This document shows, in pieces, positions 34,815 to 44,731 of a DNA stretch of 64,000 nt (position 1 is the stretch's first letter; every line of letters begins with the position of its first letter). The notes under the pieces are model-generated. The model did not search any database, was not told the origin of the DNA, and was given only the letters and a program-made list of their open reading frames with translations. Where the stretch lies: contig NZ_LYMI01000011.1 in assembly GCF_001660815.1 (NCBI RefSeq), forward strand, positions 1-64,000, written 5' to 3'. Both the position numbers and the translations under genes were made by a program. Source of the stretch: Xanthomonas nasturtii (GTDB taxonomy: Bacteria; Pseudomonadota; Gammaproteobacteria; Xanthomonadales; Xanthomonadaceae).

Positions 34815-36599
34815 ATGACGACTCTTCTGCAACGGCAACTTCTGTGCTCCGCCACGCTGCTGGTTTTGTGTGGCGATGCCTCCATCGCGCCGGCATCGGC
34901 GCAAGGGCCGGCTTCGATTCGCGCGCAACCGCGGGCGCCGGAGCCTGACGACCCGCTGTTTCGCTACCAATGGCATCTGCTCAACAACGGGCAGGACGTG
35001 ATTGCGGATTCCCGTCCTGTCGCAGGTGTGGATTTGAATATCGAACCAGTGCATGCGCTGGGAATCCGTGGCCAGGGCGTGATCGTGGGGGTGCTGGACG
35101 ATGGGCTGGATATCCGTCATCCGGATCTGGCAGCCAACGTCGTCCCTGGCGGATCGAAAAACTTCGCCGACGGGTCCAACGATCCAACGCCGCGCAATCC
35201 TGGTGAAGCGCATGGCACGGCGGTGGGCGGCATCATGGCGGAAGCCGGCTGGAATGGCATCGGCGGCCGCGGCGTCGCACCGAATGCGCGGCTCAAAGGC
35301 TTCAAACTCTTTGCAGCGGAAGGCATCCCGACCGACTTCGACAGCAATTTACGCGCGTCCTGGGGAGCTGGCGCCGAATCAGGTGACGTGGCTGTATTCA
35401 ATAACAGCTTCGGTTCGGATCTGACGTTCTACCCCGCCTTCTCGCCCGCTGCCCAGCGCTCGCTCGAACGCTTGATGCGCGGCACGCGCGACGGCAAGGG
35501 CGGCGTGTATGTGCAGTCGGCCGGTAATACATTCAACAGTTTTTTCGGCACGAATGCCGCAGGGAACTGGGTCGAGGTGTGCCCTGCGCTGGCCCGTACG
35601 CTGGGCATGACCTGCTCCACGCCGGCCACCGACCCAACGAGCAACCTACCGCAGATCATCATGGCCGGCGCGGTCAATGCCAGAGGCGTGCGCTCTTCTT
35701 ATTCCTCGGCAGGCGCGGCGCTATGGGTGAGCGGATTTGGCGGCGAATATGGGCTGCAACGACGCTACTTCGGCGACCGCCCCATCTCGGCTTACTACGA
35801 CCCTGGCATCGTCACCACCGACCTGGCCGGCTGCGCTGCCGGCTGGAGTGCCGACAATGCCGACGCCGCACCGGAGAATGCACTGGACGGCAGCAGCTCG
35901 CCGATCGATCCATCGTGCAACTACCTGGCCACGATGAATGGCACGTCGGCATCGGCACCGGTGGTGTCCGGCGTGGCCGCACTCATTCTGCAGGCCAACC
36001 CCGCGCTCAGCGCCCGCGACGTCAAATACATTCTGGCGACCAGCGCGCGCCAGATCGATCGGGAGCAACCGGTCATCCGCTATCGCGGCAGCGTGATCGA
36101 ACCGGGCTGGATCACCAACGCCGCCGGACATAGCTTCAGCAACTGGTACGGGTTCGGCCTGGTGGATGCGGCCGAAGCGGTCTATCGCGCCTATCGCTTC
36201 ACACCCTTGCCGCCGCAACGCGATCTGGGCTGGAAAGCGGCGCGTCCGGCAAGTTCGGCCATCGGCGGGCCGAATGCACCGGCAACCTTGCAGCTGCGGC
36301 TTGGCGATGCGCTTACCATCGATACCGTGCAATGGTCGATGCAGACCACCCACACCACTCCCAGCAATCTGCAAGTGGTGCTGATCTCGCCCAGCGGGAC
36401 CCGCAGCCATGTGCTCACTCCCTTTCAGACACTGTCGCCGATCACTGAAGGAACCGGGTTCGATATTCCACTCTCCACCAGCAACGCGTTTCTCGACGAG
36501 CGCGTGACTGGCATCTGGACGCTGGAAGTCACCGACATGTCCGATTCGACCACTCCGGCCCAACTGACGGGCTTCAAACTACGCGTTCTGGGGCACTGA
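34815..36599 (+). CDS. Kexin-like S8 serine protease with P domain (module 2)
   Basis: 594 residues from the ATG at 34815, chosen because it opens a signal peptide (LLCSATLLVLCGDASIAPASA-QG). The arrangement is the same as in module 1: short linker, DDPLFRYQWHLLNNGQ, catalytic Asp95 (GVLDDGLDIRHPDL), His133 (EAHGTAVGGI), Asn238 (SAGNTF), Ser378 (MNGTSASAPVVSG), and a C-terminal P domain ending LTGFKLRVLGH. Both proteases share an insert with paired Cys before the active Ser (TTDLxGCAAG and SCNY), probably a disulfide. There is again no propeptide. It clearly arose with module 1 by tandem duplication and has since diverged in the region between His and Ser. Confidence 0.92.
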   Translation: MTTLLQRQLLCSATLLVLCGDASIAPASAQGPASIRAQPRAPEPDDPLFRYQWHLLNNGQDVIADSRPVAGVDLNIEPVHALGIRGQGVIVGVLDDGLDIRHPDLAANVVPGGSKNFADGSNDPTPRNPGEAHGTAVGGIMAEAGWNGIGGRGVAPNARLKGFKLFAAEGIPTDFDSNLRASWGAGAESGDVAVFNNSFGSDLTFYPAFSPAAQRSLERLMRGTRDGKGGVYVQSAGNTFNSFFGTNAAGNWVEVCPALARTLGMTCSTPATDPTSNLPQIIMAGAVNARGVRSSYSSAGAALWVSGFGGEYGLQRRYFGDRPISAYYDPGIVTTDLAGCAAGWSADNADAAPENALDGSSSPIDPSCNYLATMNGTSASAPVVSGVAALILQANPALSARDVKYILATSARQIDREQPVIRYRGSVIEPGWITNAAGHSFSNWYGFGLVDAAEAVYRAYRFTPLPPQRDLGWKAARPASSAIGGPNAPATLQLRLGDALTIDTVQWSMQTTHTTPSNLQVVLISPSGTRSHVLTPFQTLSPITEGTGFDIPLSTSNAFLDERVTGIWTLEVTDMSDSTTPAQLTGFKLRVLGH

Positions 36600-36600
36600 C

Positions 36601-37197
36601 ATGAAACTAGCGCTTGGTACCACCATCGTTCTGTGCATGCTGACCGGCATGCCCGCCCTGGCCCAGACCAGCATGCAGACGGCGCTGCAGCGCTCTGCTA
36701 CCGGTGCGCGCTTCATGATCGGCGACACCGATTTCAGACTGGTGCCCGATGCCAGGATCCAGCGGCAGGTGCAGGCACCGCCACCTGACGCGACGCCTGC
36801 AATGCGCCGCGCAGGTGCGACTGCCACGGTCGATTCCGCAGCGGCGGTGCGCGTTGGTCCGTATCTCATCCTGCCCGGCGGCGCCGCGACTGGTCGCCGC
36901 AGCGGCGCAGCCGGCGCGCAAGACGAACCCGACCTGATGGTGGCCATCAATCAGCGTAATGGCCAACCGGCCGTGGCAGCGCCACGACTGGACATCTTTG
37001 CAGGCAATGCCGAGACCATCGCCAGAGTGGCACGGCAGAGCAACGGCACGGTGCTCTCGGCCACGCAGGACGGCAGCGGCATCATCGGGTACGCGTCGGT
37101 CCGGGCGGCGCTTGCCGCATTGCCGCGGGTACGTGCCGACCGCGAGGTCGACGATGCATCGCTGCAGCTGATCCAGGGAGTAGCGACCCTGCGCTGA
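36601..37197 (+). CDS. Small secreted partner of protease 2 (possible external chaperone)
   Basis: 198-residue secreted protein, starting one base after the protease stop, with the same junction CACTGACATGAA as in module 1. Signal peptide (TTIVLCMLTGMPALA-QTS). A conserved block RVGPYLILPGG and a C-terminal segment NGTVLSATQDGSGIIGYASV plus a helix (RAALAALPRV) align with the partner of protease 1, while the linkers differ. The pattern of two short strands, a helix and a final strand could cover a protease active site, as propeptides do. Without experiments the role (chaperone, inhibitor or substrate) is inference only. Confidence 0.75.
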   Translation: MKLALGTTIVLCMLTGMPALAQTSMQTALQRSATGARFMIGDTDFRLVPDARIQRQVQAPPPDATPAMRRAGATATVDSAAAVRVGPYLILPGGAATGRRSGAAGAQDEPDLMVAINQRNGQPAVAAPRLDIFAGNAETIARVARQSNGTVLSATQDGSGIIGYASVRAALAALPRVRADREVDDASLQLIQGVATLR

Positions 37198-37416
37198 GTG
37201 GGCAAGCGCCACGGTCAGGCAGGCGTTGTCTGCAAAGGCGTGACGGGCGTGATCGTCCGGTACGCCGTCACCGCGGACTGTCGTGGAGCCAGCGCTGAGC
37301 CAGTGCCGGCCATCGGTCAGCAAGGCGCACTCAGCGTGACCGGTCGCAGCGCCTTCAATCGTATCCCAGCGAAGATGGACGTCGATCGGGCGCTCGGCGC
37401 ATTGCGCGGCGACAGA

Positions 37417-37617
37417 TCAACTCCCACGCTGCAGGCGTTGACGCAGTGCGCGGCGCTGGGCATCGCTGAGCAGATGCCCGTGCGTGCTCAGCAAACCGAC
37501 AATCTGCTGATGCGCCAGCTGGGCGCGCCTGGCAAGCTCGGCGGTTGCCGCCTGCTCGATCGCTTTCCAGTCGGCCGGGGTGGAGGGAGCAGCAAGGGAT
37601 CGGGGTTTCGCAGCCAT
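37417..37617 (-). CDS. Small hypothetical protein
   Basis: 66 residues, not recognised. Soluble and mostly helical: MAAKPRSLAAPSTPADWKAI, then EQAATAELARRAQLAHQQIV, then a basic end (SDAQRRALRQRLQRGS). A weak GGAT lies five bases before the ATG. It is divergent from the broken AraC gene at 37830. Its composition looks coding, but there is no independent evidence. Confidence 0.45.
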   Translation of the reverse strand: MAAKPRSLAAPSTPADWKAIEQAATAELARRAQLAHQQIVGLLSTHGHLLSDAQRRALRQRLQRGS

Positions 37618-37829
37618 AGACGATCCGAACACCGGGAACAGGCCGCAAGGATACGGAATCTGCGTGAGCGATCGATCAGCGGCAGCTGCATGCTGTCTGC
37701 CGCATTGGCCGAATATGCGAGCGCCCGTGCCATTGTCGCGCCTGCCACTGATGGGCGCACCACGGCGTTCCTTGTAAGGATCGCGATACCGCGGCTGTGC
37801 CGCACAGCGCCAGCGCACGAGCGTCCCGC

Positions 37830-38293
37830 ATGCCTTTTGCCACTGCCGACCTGACCGACATCCTGCTGCGCCACGCACCCACGGACGGCATGCACGCCAC
37901 GCCGATCGCCGGCTTGCACGTGATGCGCAGTTCGATCGCCGCAGATGGCATCCCCACCGTCTACACGCCGATGCTGTGTCCGGTGGCGCAAGGCCGCAAG
38001 GCCGCATCGAGCAGATCGCCGACCTGTCGGCGATGAGCCGTTCCACCTTCCACGCGCATTTCAAGACGGTGACCTCGATGACGCCGCTGGAATACCGCCC
38101 GCATCTGCGCGTACACGAGGCGCGCCGACTGATGGTGGCCGAAGCGCTCACGGCCGCAGATGCGGGCTTTCGGGTGGGATATGAAAACGCATCGCAGTTC
38201 AGTCGCGACTACACGCGCATTCTTGGCGAGTCACCGGCGCACGCTGCACAACGCTTGCGCGCCAGTACGCCCGATGCGACGGAAGTTGCGTGA
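37830..38293 (+). pseudogene. AraC-family regulator with internal deletion
   Basis: The first part (37830 to about 37995) reads MPFATADLTDILLRHAPTDG and continues through HVMRSSIAADGIPTVYTPMLCPVAQGRK, the usual N-terminus of AraC-type-6 regulators. There the ligand-binding domain is cut short: the frame changes and within a few codons the sequence is IEQIADLSAMSRSTFHAHFK, followed by TPLEYRPHLRVHEARRLM and NASQFSRDYTRILGESPAHAAQRL, the C-terminal DNA-binding domain, to the stop at 38293. About 150-170 residues usually lie between the two parts. This is a deletion with a frame shift, so the gene is probably dead, though the DNA-binding part alone could be expressed from 37976. Confidence 0.8.
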
Positions 38294-38433
38294 GCGTGCC
38301 GGCCTGACCGAGCAGGGGTGACCTGCCGCGGCCGCATGCGTCGCGACAGGTCACCGCCTCCCCCGGCAGCGATATCGATGTGTGGCGCTGCGCACCGGAC
38401 ACGGCAGATTGCCACGCCAACGTTGTTGCTCGC

Positions 38434-38907
38434 TCAGTCGCCCTTGTACTGCGCCTCGCTCACCTGCTCCAACCAGGTCACCGGCGAGCCGTCCACTGCC
38501 TCGGCAATGGCGATATGCGACATCGCCACAGTGGCATTGGCACCATGCCAATGCTTGACGCCCGGCGGAATCCACACGATATCGCCCGGGCGGATCTCCT
38601 GCGCCGGCTTGCCCCACTCCTGCACGCGCCCGGCGCCGGTGGTGACGATCAGGGTCTGGCCCAGCGGATGGGTATGCCACGCGGTGCGTGCGCCCGGCTC
38701 GAAGGTAACGGTGGCACCGCTTACCCGTGCAGGCGCATCGGCCTGGAATGGTGCATCGATGCGCACCTTGCCGGTGAAATACTCCGCAGGCCCCACCGCC
38801 GATGCCGCCCCGCCCGCCTTGCTCACCTTGATCGGCTTGTGTTCTTCGCCGCCGGGCACGGCAGCGGCCATCATCGACAGCGACATTGCAGTAGCGAACA
38901 GATTCAT
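38434..38907 (-). CDS. Secreted cupin-domain protein
   Basis: 157 residues with a signal peptide (ATAMSLSMMAAAVPG) and one cupin beta-barrel. Metal-binding motif 1 is HTHPLGQTLIVTTGAGRVQEWG and motif 2 is PGDIVWIPPGVKHWHGA, giving the His/His/(Gln or Glu)/His pattern. It resembles the quercetin-dioxygenase-like and carboxymuconolactone-associated small cupins found next to AraC regulators in many proteobacteria; here the neighbouring AraC gene is broken. GAGGAG precedes the ATG at proper distance. The enzymatic activity is unknown. Confidence 0.85.
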   Translation of the reverse strand: MNLFATAMSLSMMAAAVPGGEEHKPIKVSKAGGAASAVGPAEYFTGKVRIDAPFQADAPARVSGATVTFEPGARTAWHTHPLGQTLIVTTGAGRVQEWGKPAQEIRPGDIVWIPPGVKHWHGANATVAMSHIAIAEAVDGSPVTWLEQVSEAQYKGD

Positions 38908-39400
38908 TCCGGTGCTCCTCGATTCGACTAGCCACTGTAGCGCGCTTGCCTGCCGCTATTACCTTGCCGCCACGCATGCACTTCGAAGCACAGCGCATCA
39001 ATCGCGCGATGCCCAATCAGCCGATGCAGCGGATGGAAAGAGGCAGTGCCGAGGTAGTGGTGCACTCATCTCTTTCTGCCGTAGCGGCCGAGCTGGCGCG
39101 GCACACATGCAGCGATCTGCGGCTGCCCGCCACGGCGGTCTGCTGCCGCGCACTCGATAGAGACGGACGTGAAGTAAAACCATCCGTGGATGGGCAACGG
39201 CCGTGCGGGCGCGCGACACAGCGTTCGCAGGAATGCTCCCTGCAGGCCCCTGCACCCAAGCGCCGCTAACAAACCTGCTGCGCGCACCGCCAGACGGGCG
39301 CGGCCGGTGCTCGGTGCGGCATGGACCACTCCTGCACTGCACTTCTGAGCGCGCCATCCACACCCACCCGACGACTGCTCGCTACATCTTGTTAGCCGCT
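38908..39400. other. Intergenic region between cupin and TetR genes
   Basis: 493 bp without a supported gene. Open frames on both strands are short and have no recognisable domain. A few codons of broken gene remains cannot be excluded. I see no repeat or RNA structure. Confidence 0.4.
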
Positions 39401-40072
39401 CTAGAACCCGCTGGGCACCTCGCGTTTCCGGTCGTTCCCGTCCAGTCCCGAACCTGGGCGATACGCACGCAGGAACAATGCCACCGCGCCGCTGACATAC
39501 GTATCCAGTTGCAACGCGTGCGCATCGTCGCGCATGGCGGCATTGGCCGGCCATCCGGTGATCAAGCCGAAGAAATGCACCGATGCATCCGGCAGGTCGT
39601 CGATCACCAATGCGCCGCGTTGCACCTCGCGCGCCAACAGCGTGCGCATCATGCTGTCGTAACGCTCGAAGCACAGCGTCCACATTTCCTCGCGCATCTG
39701 GCTGGGCAATAGAGGCGGGCGCACCAGGCCATACGCGGTGTCATCCAGCAGGCTGCTGGCAGACACGCGCAGCACCGCCTCCGCGACCCCAGCCAGGCGT
39801 TGCTCCAGCGGCCCGTGCAGATCCAGCAAGGTATTCCAGCGATTGGGCGCGGCGTGCGCCAGCGCTTCCAGGGTGGTGCGGAACAGCACCTCCTTGGACG
39901 CGAAATGCGCATACACCGTCGCCTTGGACACCCTCGCGCGCTCGGCGATGGTGTCCATGCTGGTCCTGTCGAAGCCGTGCTGTTGAAACAGCGCGCGTGC
40001 CGCCGCCAGGATGGCGCCACGTTTGTCGTGTGGCGCACGCCTGGGCGCAGCGGACGGCGCGTCGTCATCCAC
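39401..40072 (-). CDS. TetR-family regulator at the end of the efflux operon
   Basis: About 223 residues from a GTG at 40072, which overlaps the stop of the outer-membrane-factor gene by eight bases and has GGAG at a suitable distance. The N-terminal helix-turn-helix is clear: [22 protein letters not shown], then [20 protein letters not shown]. The C-terminal ligand domain carries [20 protein letters not shown] and [19 protein letters not shown], close to the AefR-like C-terminal domain. Being the last gene in the RND operon, it may give feedback control. The other TetR gene, at 46086, is divergent to the operon and is the more likely primary repressor. Confidence 0.85.
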   Translation of the reverse strand: MDDDAPSAAPRRAPHDKRGAILAAARALFQQHGFDRTSMDTIAERARVSKATVYAHFASKEVLFRTTLEALAHAAPNRWNTLLDLHGPLEQRLAGVAEAVLRVSASSLLDDTAYGLVRPPLLPSQMREEMWTLCFERYDSMMRTLLAREVQRGALVIDDLPDASVHFFGLITGWPANAAMRDDAHALQLDTYVSGAVALFLRAYRPGSGLDGNDRKREVPSGF

Positions 40073-41570
40073 GTGGCGGCTCCGCTGGTGGGGTCGCAGT
40101 GGCAGTCGGCGCAGCCGATTGCAGCCAGCCGCCACCCATCGCCTTGTAGAACGTCGCCAGGTTGGTGAAGCGCGACAGCTGCGTGGTGATCAGCGTCTGC
40201 TGGGCGCTGTACAGCGAACGCTGCGCATCCAGCGCCTGCAGATAGCTGTCCACGCCGCGTTCGAAGCGCGCCTGCGACAAGCGATAGCTATCGGCGGTTG
40301 CGTCGACCAATGCCTGTTGCGCCTGCAATTGCCGGCCCAGCGTGTCGCGCTGCGCGAGCGCATCGGACACTTCGCGGAACGCGCTCTGGATCGCTTTTTC
40401 GTACTGCGCCACTTCGATAGCGCGGTTGGCCTTGGCCATGTCCAGATTGGCGCGATTACGCCCGGCGTTGAAGATCGGCAACGTCAGCGTGGGCACGAAG
40501 CTCCAGGCGCGGGTGCCGGAATCGAACAGATTGGACAGACTGGTGGTGGAGGAGCCCCGCGATGCGGTCAGGCTGATGCTCGGGAAGAACGCCGCGCGCG
40601 CCGCCCCGATATTGGCATTGGCCGCACGCAAGTTGCGCTCGGCCTCCAGAATATCCGGGCGTCGTTGCAGCAACTGCGACGGCAACCCGGCCGGCACGCT
40701 GGCCAGCACGTTGCCTTCCACGCTAGCGCCATCGGGCAAAACGCGCGGCAGTAATTCCACCGGCACCTGCGTGCCCACCAGCAACACCAGGGCATTGCGG
40801 TCCTGCGCCACCTGCGCGGTGTAGCGCTCCACATCCACGCGCGCGGTTTCCACCGTGGTCTGCGCCTGGCGCAAGGTGAGCTGCGAAGCAACGCCCAGCT
40901 CGAAGCTGCGTTGCTGCAAGCGATAACTATCGCTCTGGCTGGTCAAGGTGGACTGCGCCAGTTGCAGCAACTGCTGATCCGCCGCCAGCGTCAGATAGGC
41001 GGTGGCCACTTCGGCTACCAGGCTGATGTGCGTGCTGCGGCGAGCCTCGGCGGTGGCCAGAAACTGCTGCAGTGCCTGTTCTTTCAGGCTGCGCACGCGC
41101 CCGAACAGATCCAGCTCGTACGCACTGATGCCGATGTTGGCGCTGTAGGTGCGAAACACCTGCGGCTGGCCCGGAATCGCCAGTTCCGCTGGTGTGCGTG
41201 CGTTGTTGGAAGTGCCGGTGCCCTGCACGGATGGCAGCAACGCAGCGCGTTCCACCCGGTACTGCGCACGCGCCACTTCGATGTTGAGCGCGGCCACGCG
41301 CAGGTCGCGGTTGTTCTCCAACGCCAACGCGATCACCTGCTGTAGCGCGGGGTCGGTGAACACCTGCCGCCAGCCGATGTTGGCGATGTCCATCGCCTCA
41401 CTCGTGCCGGCTTCGGTGGTGTCGCTGGCGTTCGAGGCAATCGTGATATCGGTGCCGGCAAAACGTTCCGGCACCGGCGCGTCGGGCCGTGCATAGCGCG
41501 GCATCAGCGTGCAACCAGACAGCACGCTGGCTACCGCGATCGCGGTCAATGTCATGCGAATCGGTTTCAT
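40065..41570 (-). CDS. RND efflux outer-membrane factor (NodT/OprM family lipoprotein)
   Basis: 501-residue outer-membrane channel. Signal peptide with lipobox LSGC ([15 protein letters not shown]), then two TolC-like repeats: [20 protein letters not shown] and, in the second half, [21 protein letters not shown] with the typical SxxPxLS-like turn. The beta-barrel elements follow each repeat. It forms the trimeric exit duct of the tripartite pump. Its ATG follows the RND stop by one base, so it is translationally coupled. The C-terminus (PPAEPPRG) overlaps the TetR start. Confidence 0.93.
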   Translation of the reverse strand: MKPIRMTLTAIAVASVLSGCTLMPRYARPDAPVPERFAGTDITIASNASDTTEAGTSEAMDIANIGWRQVFTDPALQQVIALALENNRDLRVAALNIEVARAQYRVERAALLPSVQGTGTSNNARTPAELAIPGQPQVFRTYSANIGISAYELDLFGRVRSLKEQALQQFLATAEARRSTHISLVAEVATAYLTLAADQQLLQLAQSTLTSQSDSYRLQQRSFELGVASQLTLRQAQTTVETARVDVERYTAQVAQDRNALVLLVGTQVPVELLPRVLPDGASVEGNVLASVPAGLPSQLLQRRPDILEAERNLRAANANIGAARAAFFPSISLTASRGSSTTSLSNLFDSGTRAWSFVPTLTLPIFNAGRNRANLDMAKANRAIEVAQYEKAIQSAFREVSDALAQRDTLGRQLQAQQALVDATADSYRLSQARFERGVDSYLQALDAQRSLYSAQQTLITTQLSRFTNLATFYKAMGGGWLQSAAPTATATPPAEPPRG

Positions 41571-41571
41571 C

Positions 41572-44500
41572 TCAGTGTCCTGTCGGTTGCGGGGCGGGCG
41601 AAGTGGGCTGGGTGCGGCGCTTGAACAGGCCCATCACCAAGACGAAGAACAAAGGTACGAAGAAAATCGCCAGGATCGTGCCGGACAACATGCCGCCGAT
41701 CACGGCAGTACCCAACGCATGCTGTGCGCCTGCACCGGCACCACTGCCGAGCACCAACGGCACCACACCCAGGACGAAGGCCAGCGATGTCATCAGAATC
41801 GGACGCAAGCGCATGCCTGCCGCCTCCAATGCCGACTCGATCAGACTCTTGCCGCTTTCATGCAGCTCCTTGGCGAATTCGACGATCAGGATCGCGTTTT
41901 TCGAGGCCAGACCAATCGTGGTAAGCAAGCCCACCTGGAAGTACACATCGTTCATTTTCCAGGTCAACATCGCGCCCAGCAGCGTGCCGAACACACCCAG
42001 CGGCACCACCAGGATCACCGAGAACGGAATCGCCCAGCTTTCGTACAACGCGGCCAGACACAGGAACACGATCAGGATCGACAACCCGTACAGCAGGCCG
42101 GTCTGGCCGGTCGAGGATTTCTCCTGCCGCGACAACCCGGTCCACTCGAATCCGATCCCCGGCGGCAACTTGGCCGCAGCCGCTTCCACGATCTGCATCG
42201 CCTCACCGCTGGACGCCGCACCCGGCAGCGCCATGCCCAGGATTTCCACCGATGGCACGCTGTTGTAGCGCTCCAGACGTGGCGAGCCTGATTGCCAGCT
42301 TGCGGTAGCGAAGGCATTGAACGGCACCATCGTGCCGGCGCTGTTGCGCACGAACCAGCGGTCGATGTCCTGCGGATTCATGCGGTACGGCGCGTCGGCC
42401 TGCAGCATCACCTTCTTGACGCGCCCCTTGTCGATGAAGTCGTTGACGTAAACGCTGCCCCACGCACTGGAGAAGGTGTTGTTGATGTCGGCAATGGACA
42501 CGCCCATGGCCTGCGCCTTGTGCGAATCGATCTCCAGCTTGAATTCGGGCGTGTCTTCCTGCCCGTTCGGACGTACCGCCACCAAGCGTTTGTCCTGCGA
42601 CAGCTCGGCCAGCAGCTGATTACGTGCCTGCATCAACGCCTCATGACCGAGATTGGCGCGGTCCTGCAGCATCAGGTCGAAACCGGTGGCATTGCCCAAC
42701 TCTGACACTGCCGGCGGTGCGAATGCGAACACCCTGGCATCGCGTATGCCAGCGAAGAAGGCACCCGCCTTGGCAGCAACATCGGTGACGCTCTGGCCCT
42801 TGCCGGTGCGCTCGTCCCACGGCCGTAACTTGACGAAGGCAAAGCCCACATTCTGGCCGGTACCGGCAAAACTGAATCCAGACACCGCAAACACGCCGGC
42901 GACCGAGTCTTTTTGATCGACCAGAAAGTGATGCTCCACCTGCTTGAGCACCTTAGCGGTGCGCGCATCGGCAGCACCGGGCGGCAGCTGCACCAGCACG
43001 AACAAGGTGCCCTGGTCCTCATCCGGCAAAAAACCCACCGGCAATTTCATGAAGCCGAAGACCACCAGCGCCAGCAGCGCCGCATAGGCGAGCATATAGC
43101 GCCAGCCCTTGCCCAGCATGTGCCGCACCACGCCCTGGTAGCCGTTGTTGCCGCGATCGAATACGCGATTGAACCACCCGAAGAAACCGGTGGTGGCCAG
43201 GCCATGACCTTTTTCCACCGGCTTGAGCAAGGTGGCGCACAAGGCCGGGGTCAGGATCATCGCAACCAGCACCGACAAGGTCATGGCCGAGACAATCGTG
43301 ATGGAGAACTGCCGATAGATCACACCGGTGGAGCCACCGAAGAACGCCATCGGCACGAACACCGCCGCCAGCACCAACGCCACACCGACCAGCGCACCGG
43401 AGATCTGATCCATCGATTTGCGCGTGGCTTCCTTGGGCGAGAGGTGTTCTTCGCCCATCACCCGCTCGACGTTTTCCACCACCACGATCGCATCGTCCAC
43501 CAGCAGACCGATCGCCAGCACCATCGCGAACATGGTCAGGGTATTGATGGTGAAACCGAACACCGCCAGCACGCCAAACGTGCCCAGCAACACCACCGGA
43601 ACCGCAAGGGTGGGGATCAAGGTGGCGCGGAAGTTCTGCAGAAACAGATACATCACCAGAAACACCAATACCACCGCTTCGATCAGCGTGTGCACCACCT
43701 GCTCGATGGAGATCCGCACAAAAGGCGTGGTGTCGTATGGCTTTTGCACCTTCATGCCGGGCGGGAAGAATTTCTCCTGTTCTTCCAGGCTTTTATCGAT
43801 CGCACGCACCGTATCCAGCGCGTTCGCACCGGTGGCCAGCTTGATCGCCAGACCGGCCGCCGGCTTGCCGTTGTAGCGGCCCACCGTGTTGTAACTCTCG
43901 CTGCCCAGTTCGATGCGTGCCACATCGCGCAAGCGCACCTGCGAGCCATCGGACTGCGTGCGCAGCAGGATGTTTTCGAACTCCTCGGCGGTCTTCAGCC
44001 GGGTCTGCGCGGTGATGGTGGCATTGAGTTGCTGGTTGGGCACCGCCGGCAGCGCACCGAGCTGGCCGGCCGAGACCTGCGCGTTCTGCGCCTGGATCGC
44101 GGTGCGCACATCCACCGGGGTCAGGCTGAAGTTGTTTAACTTATTGGGATCCATCCACACCCGCATCGCGTACTGCGAGCCGAACAAGGTGGTGTCGCCC
44201 ACGCCTTCGACGCGGCTGATGGTTTCCTGCACGTTGGCAGCCACGTAATCGGACAGGTCCGAGTCGCTCATGCTGCCGTCTTCGGACGTGAAGGCCAGCA
44301 CGTTGAGGAAGTTGGTGGCCGATTTGGTCACCGTGACGCCTTGCTGCTGCACTTCCTGCGGCAACAACGGTGTGGCCAGCGACAACTTGTTCTGCACCTG
44401 CACCTGCGCGGTGTCCGGGTCGGTGCCGTTTTCGAAGGTCAGGGTAATGGTCACCGCACCACTGGATTCGCTGGTGGAGGCCATGTAGCTGAGGTGATCC

Positions 44501-44715
44501 AGCCCCTTCATCTTCTGCTCGATGACCTGGGTGACGGTGTCTTCCAGCGTCTGCGCCGAGGCGCCCGGGTAGTTGGCGGTAATGGCAACCGCGGGCGGAG
44601 CGATGCTGGGGTATTGCGCAATCGGCAGGGTGGCGATGGACAGGATGCCGGCCAGCATCACGATGATGGCCAGCACCCAGGCGAAGATCGGACGATCGAT
44701 AAAGAAACGTGCCAT
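41572..44715 (-). CDS. RND multidrug efflux pump, HAE1 family (AcrB-like)
   Basis: 1047-residue inner-membrane proton-driven exporter. Twelve helices: [20 protein letters not shown] at the N-terminus, then the large periplasmic loop. Key residues of TM4 are present: [20 protein letters not shown] with the two proton-translocating Asp. The pore region [18 protein letters not shown] and the C-terminal [20 protein letters not shown] are typical of HAE1 transporters such as AcrB, MexB and SmeE. The ATG at 44715 is the conserved MARFFIDRP start; the reading frame before it is non-homologous. The gene is flanked by the membrane fusion protein (16 bp) and the outer-membrane factor (1 bp). Confidence 0.97.
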   Translation of the reverse strand: MARFFIDRPIFAWVLAIIVMLAGILSIATLPIAQYPSIAPPAVAITANYPGASAQTLEDTVTQVIEQKMKGLDHLSYMASTSESSGAVTITLTFENGTDPDTAQVQVQNKLSLATPLLPQEVQQQGVTVTKSATNFLNVLAFTSEDGSMSDSDLSDYVAANVQETISRVEGVGDTTLFGSQYAMRVWMDPNKLNNFSLTPVDVRTAIQAQNAQVSAGQLGALPAVPNQQLNATITAQTRLKTAEEFENILLRTQSDGSQVRLRDVARIELGSESYNTVGRYNGKPAAGLAIKLATGANALDTVRAIDKSLEEQEKFFPPGMKVQKPYDTTPFVRISIEQVVHTLIEAVVLVFLVMYLFLQNFRATLIPTLAVPVVLLGTFGVLAVFGFTINTLTMFAMVLAIGLLVDDAIVVVENVERVMGEEHLSPKEATRKSMDQISGALVGVALVLAAVFVPMAFFGGSTGVIYRQFSITIVSAMTLSVLVAMILTPALCATLLKPVEKGHGLATTGFFGWFNRVFDRGNNGYQGVVRHMLGKGWRYMLAYAALLALVVFGFMKLPVGFLPDEDQGTLFVLVQLPPGAADARTAKVLKQVEHHFLVDQKDSVAGVFAVSGFSFAGTGQNVGFAFVKLRPWDERTGKGQSVTDVAAKAGAFFAGIRDARVFAFAPPAVSELGNATGFDLMLQDRANLGHEALMQARNQLLAELSQDKRLVAVRPNGQEDTPEFKLEIDSHKAQAMGVSIADINNTFSSAWGSVYVNDFIDKGRVKKVMLQADAPYRMNPQDIDRWFVRNSAGTMVPFNAFATASWQSGSPRLERYNSVPSVEILGMALPGAASSGEAMQIVEAAAAKLPPGIGFEWTGLSRQEKSSTGQTGLLYGLSILIVFLCLAALYESWAIPFSVILVVPLGVFGTLLGAMLTWKMNDVYFQVGLLTTIGLASKNAILIVEFAKELHESGKSLIESALEAAGMRLRPILMTSLAFVLGVVPLVLGSGAGAGAQHALGTAVIGGMLSGTILAIFFVPLFFVLVMGLFKRRTQPTSPAPQPTGH

Positions 44716-44731
44716 GACGTGTGATCCCGCC

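Noticed and set aside
42913-44139. 408-codon plus-strand frame, His/Gln-rich
   Set aside because: Antisense to the AcrB-like gene; no start signal or domain.
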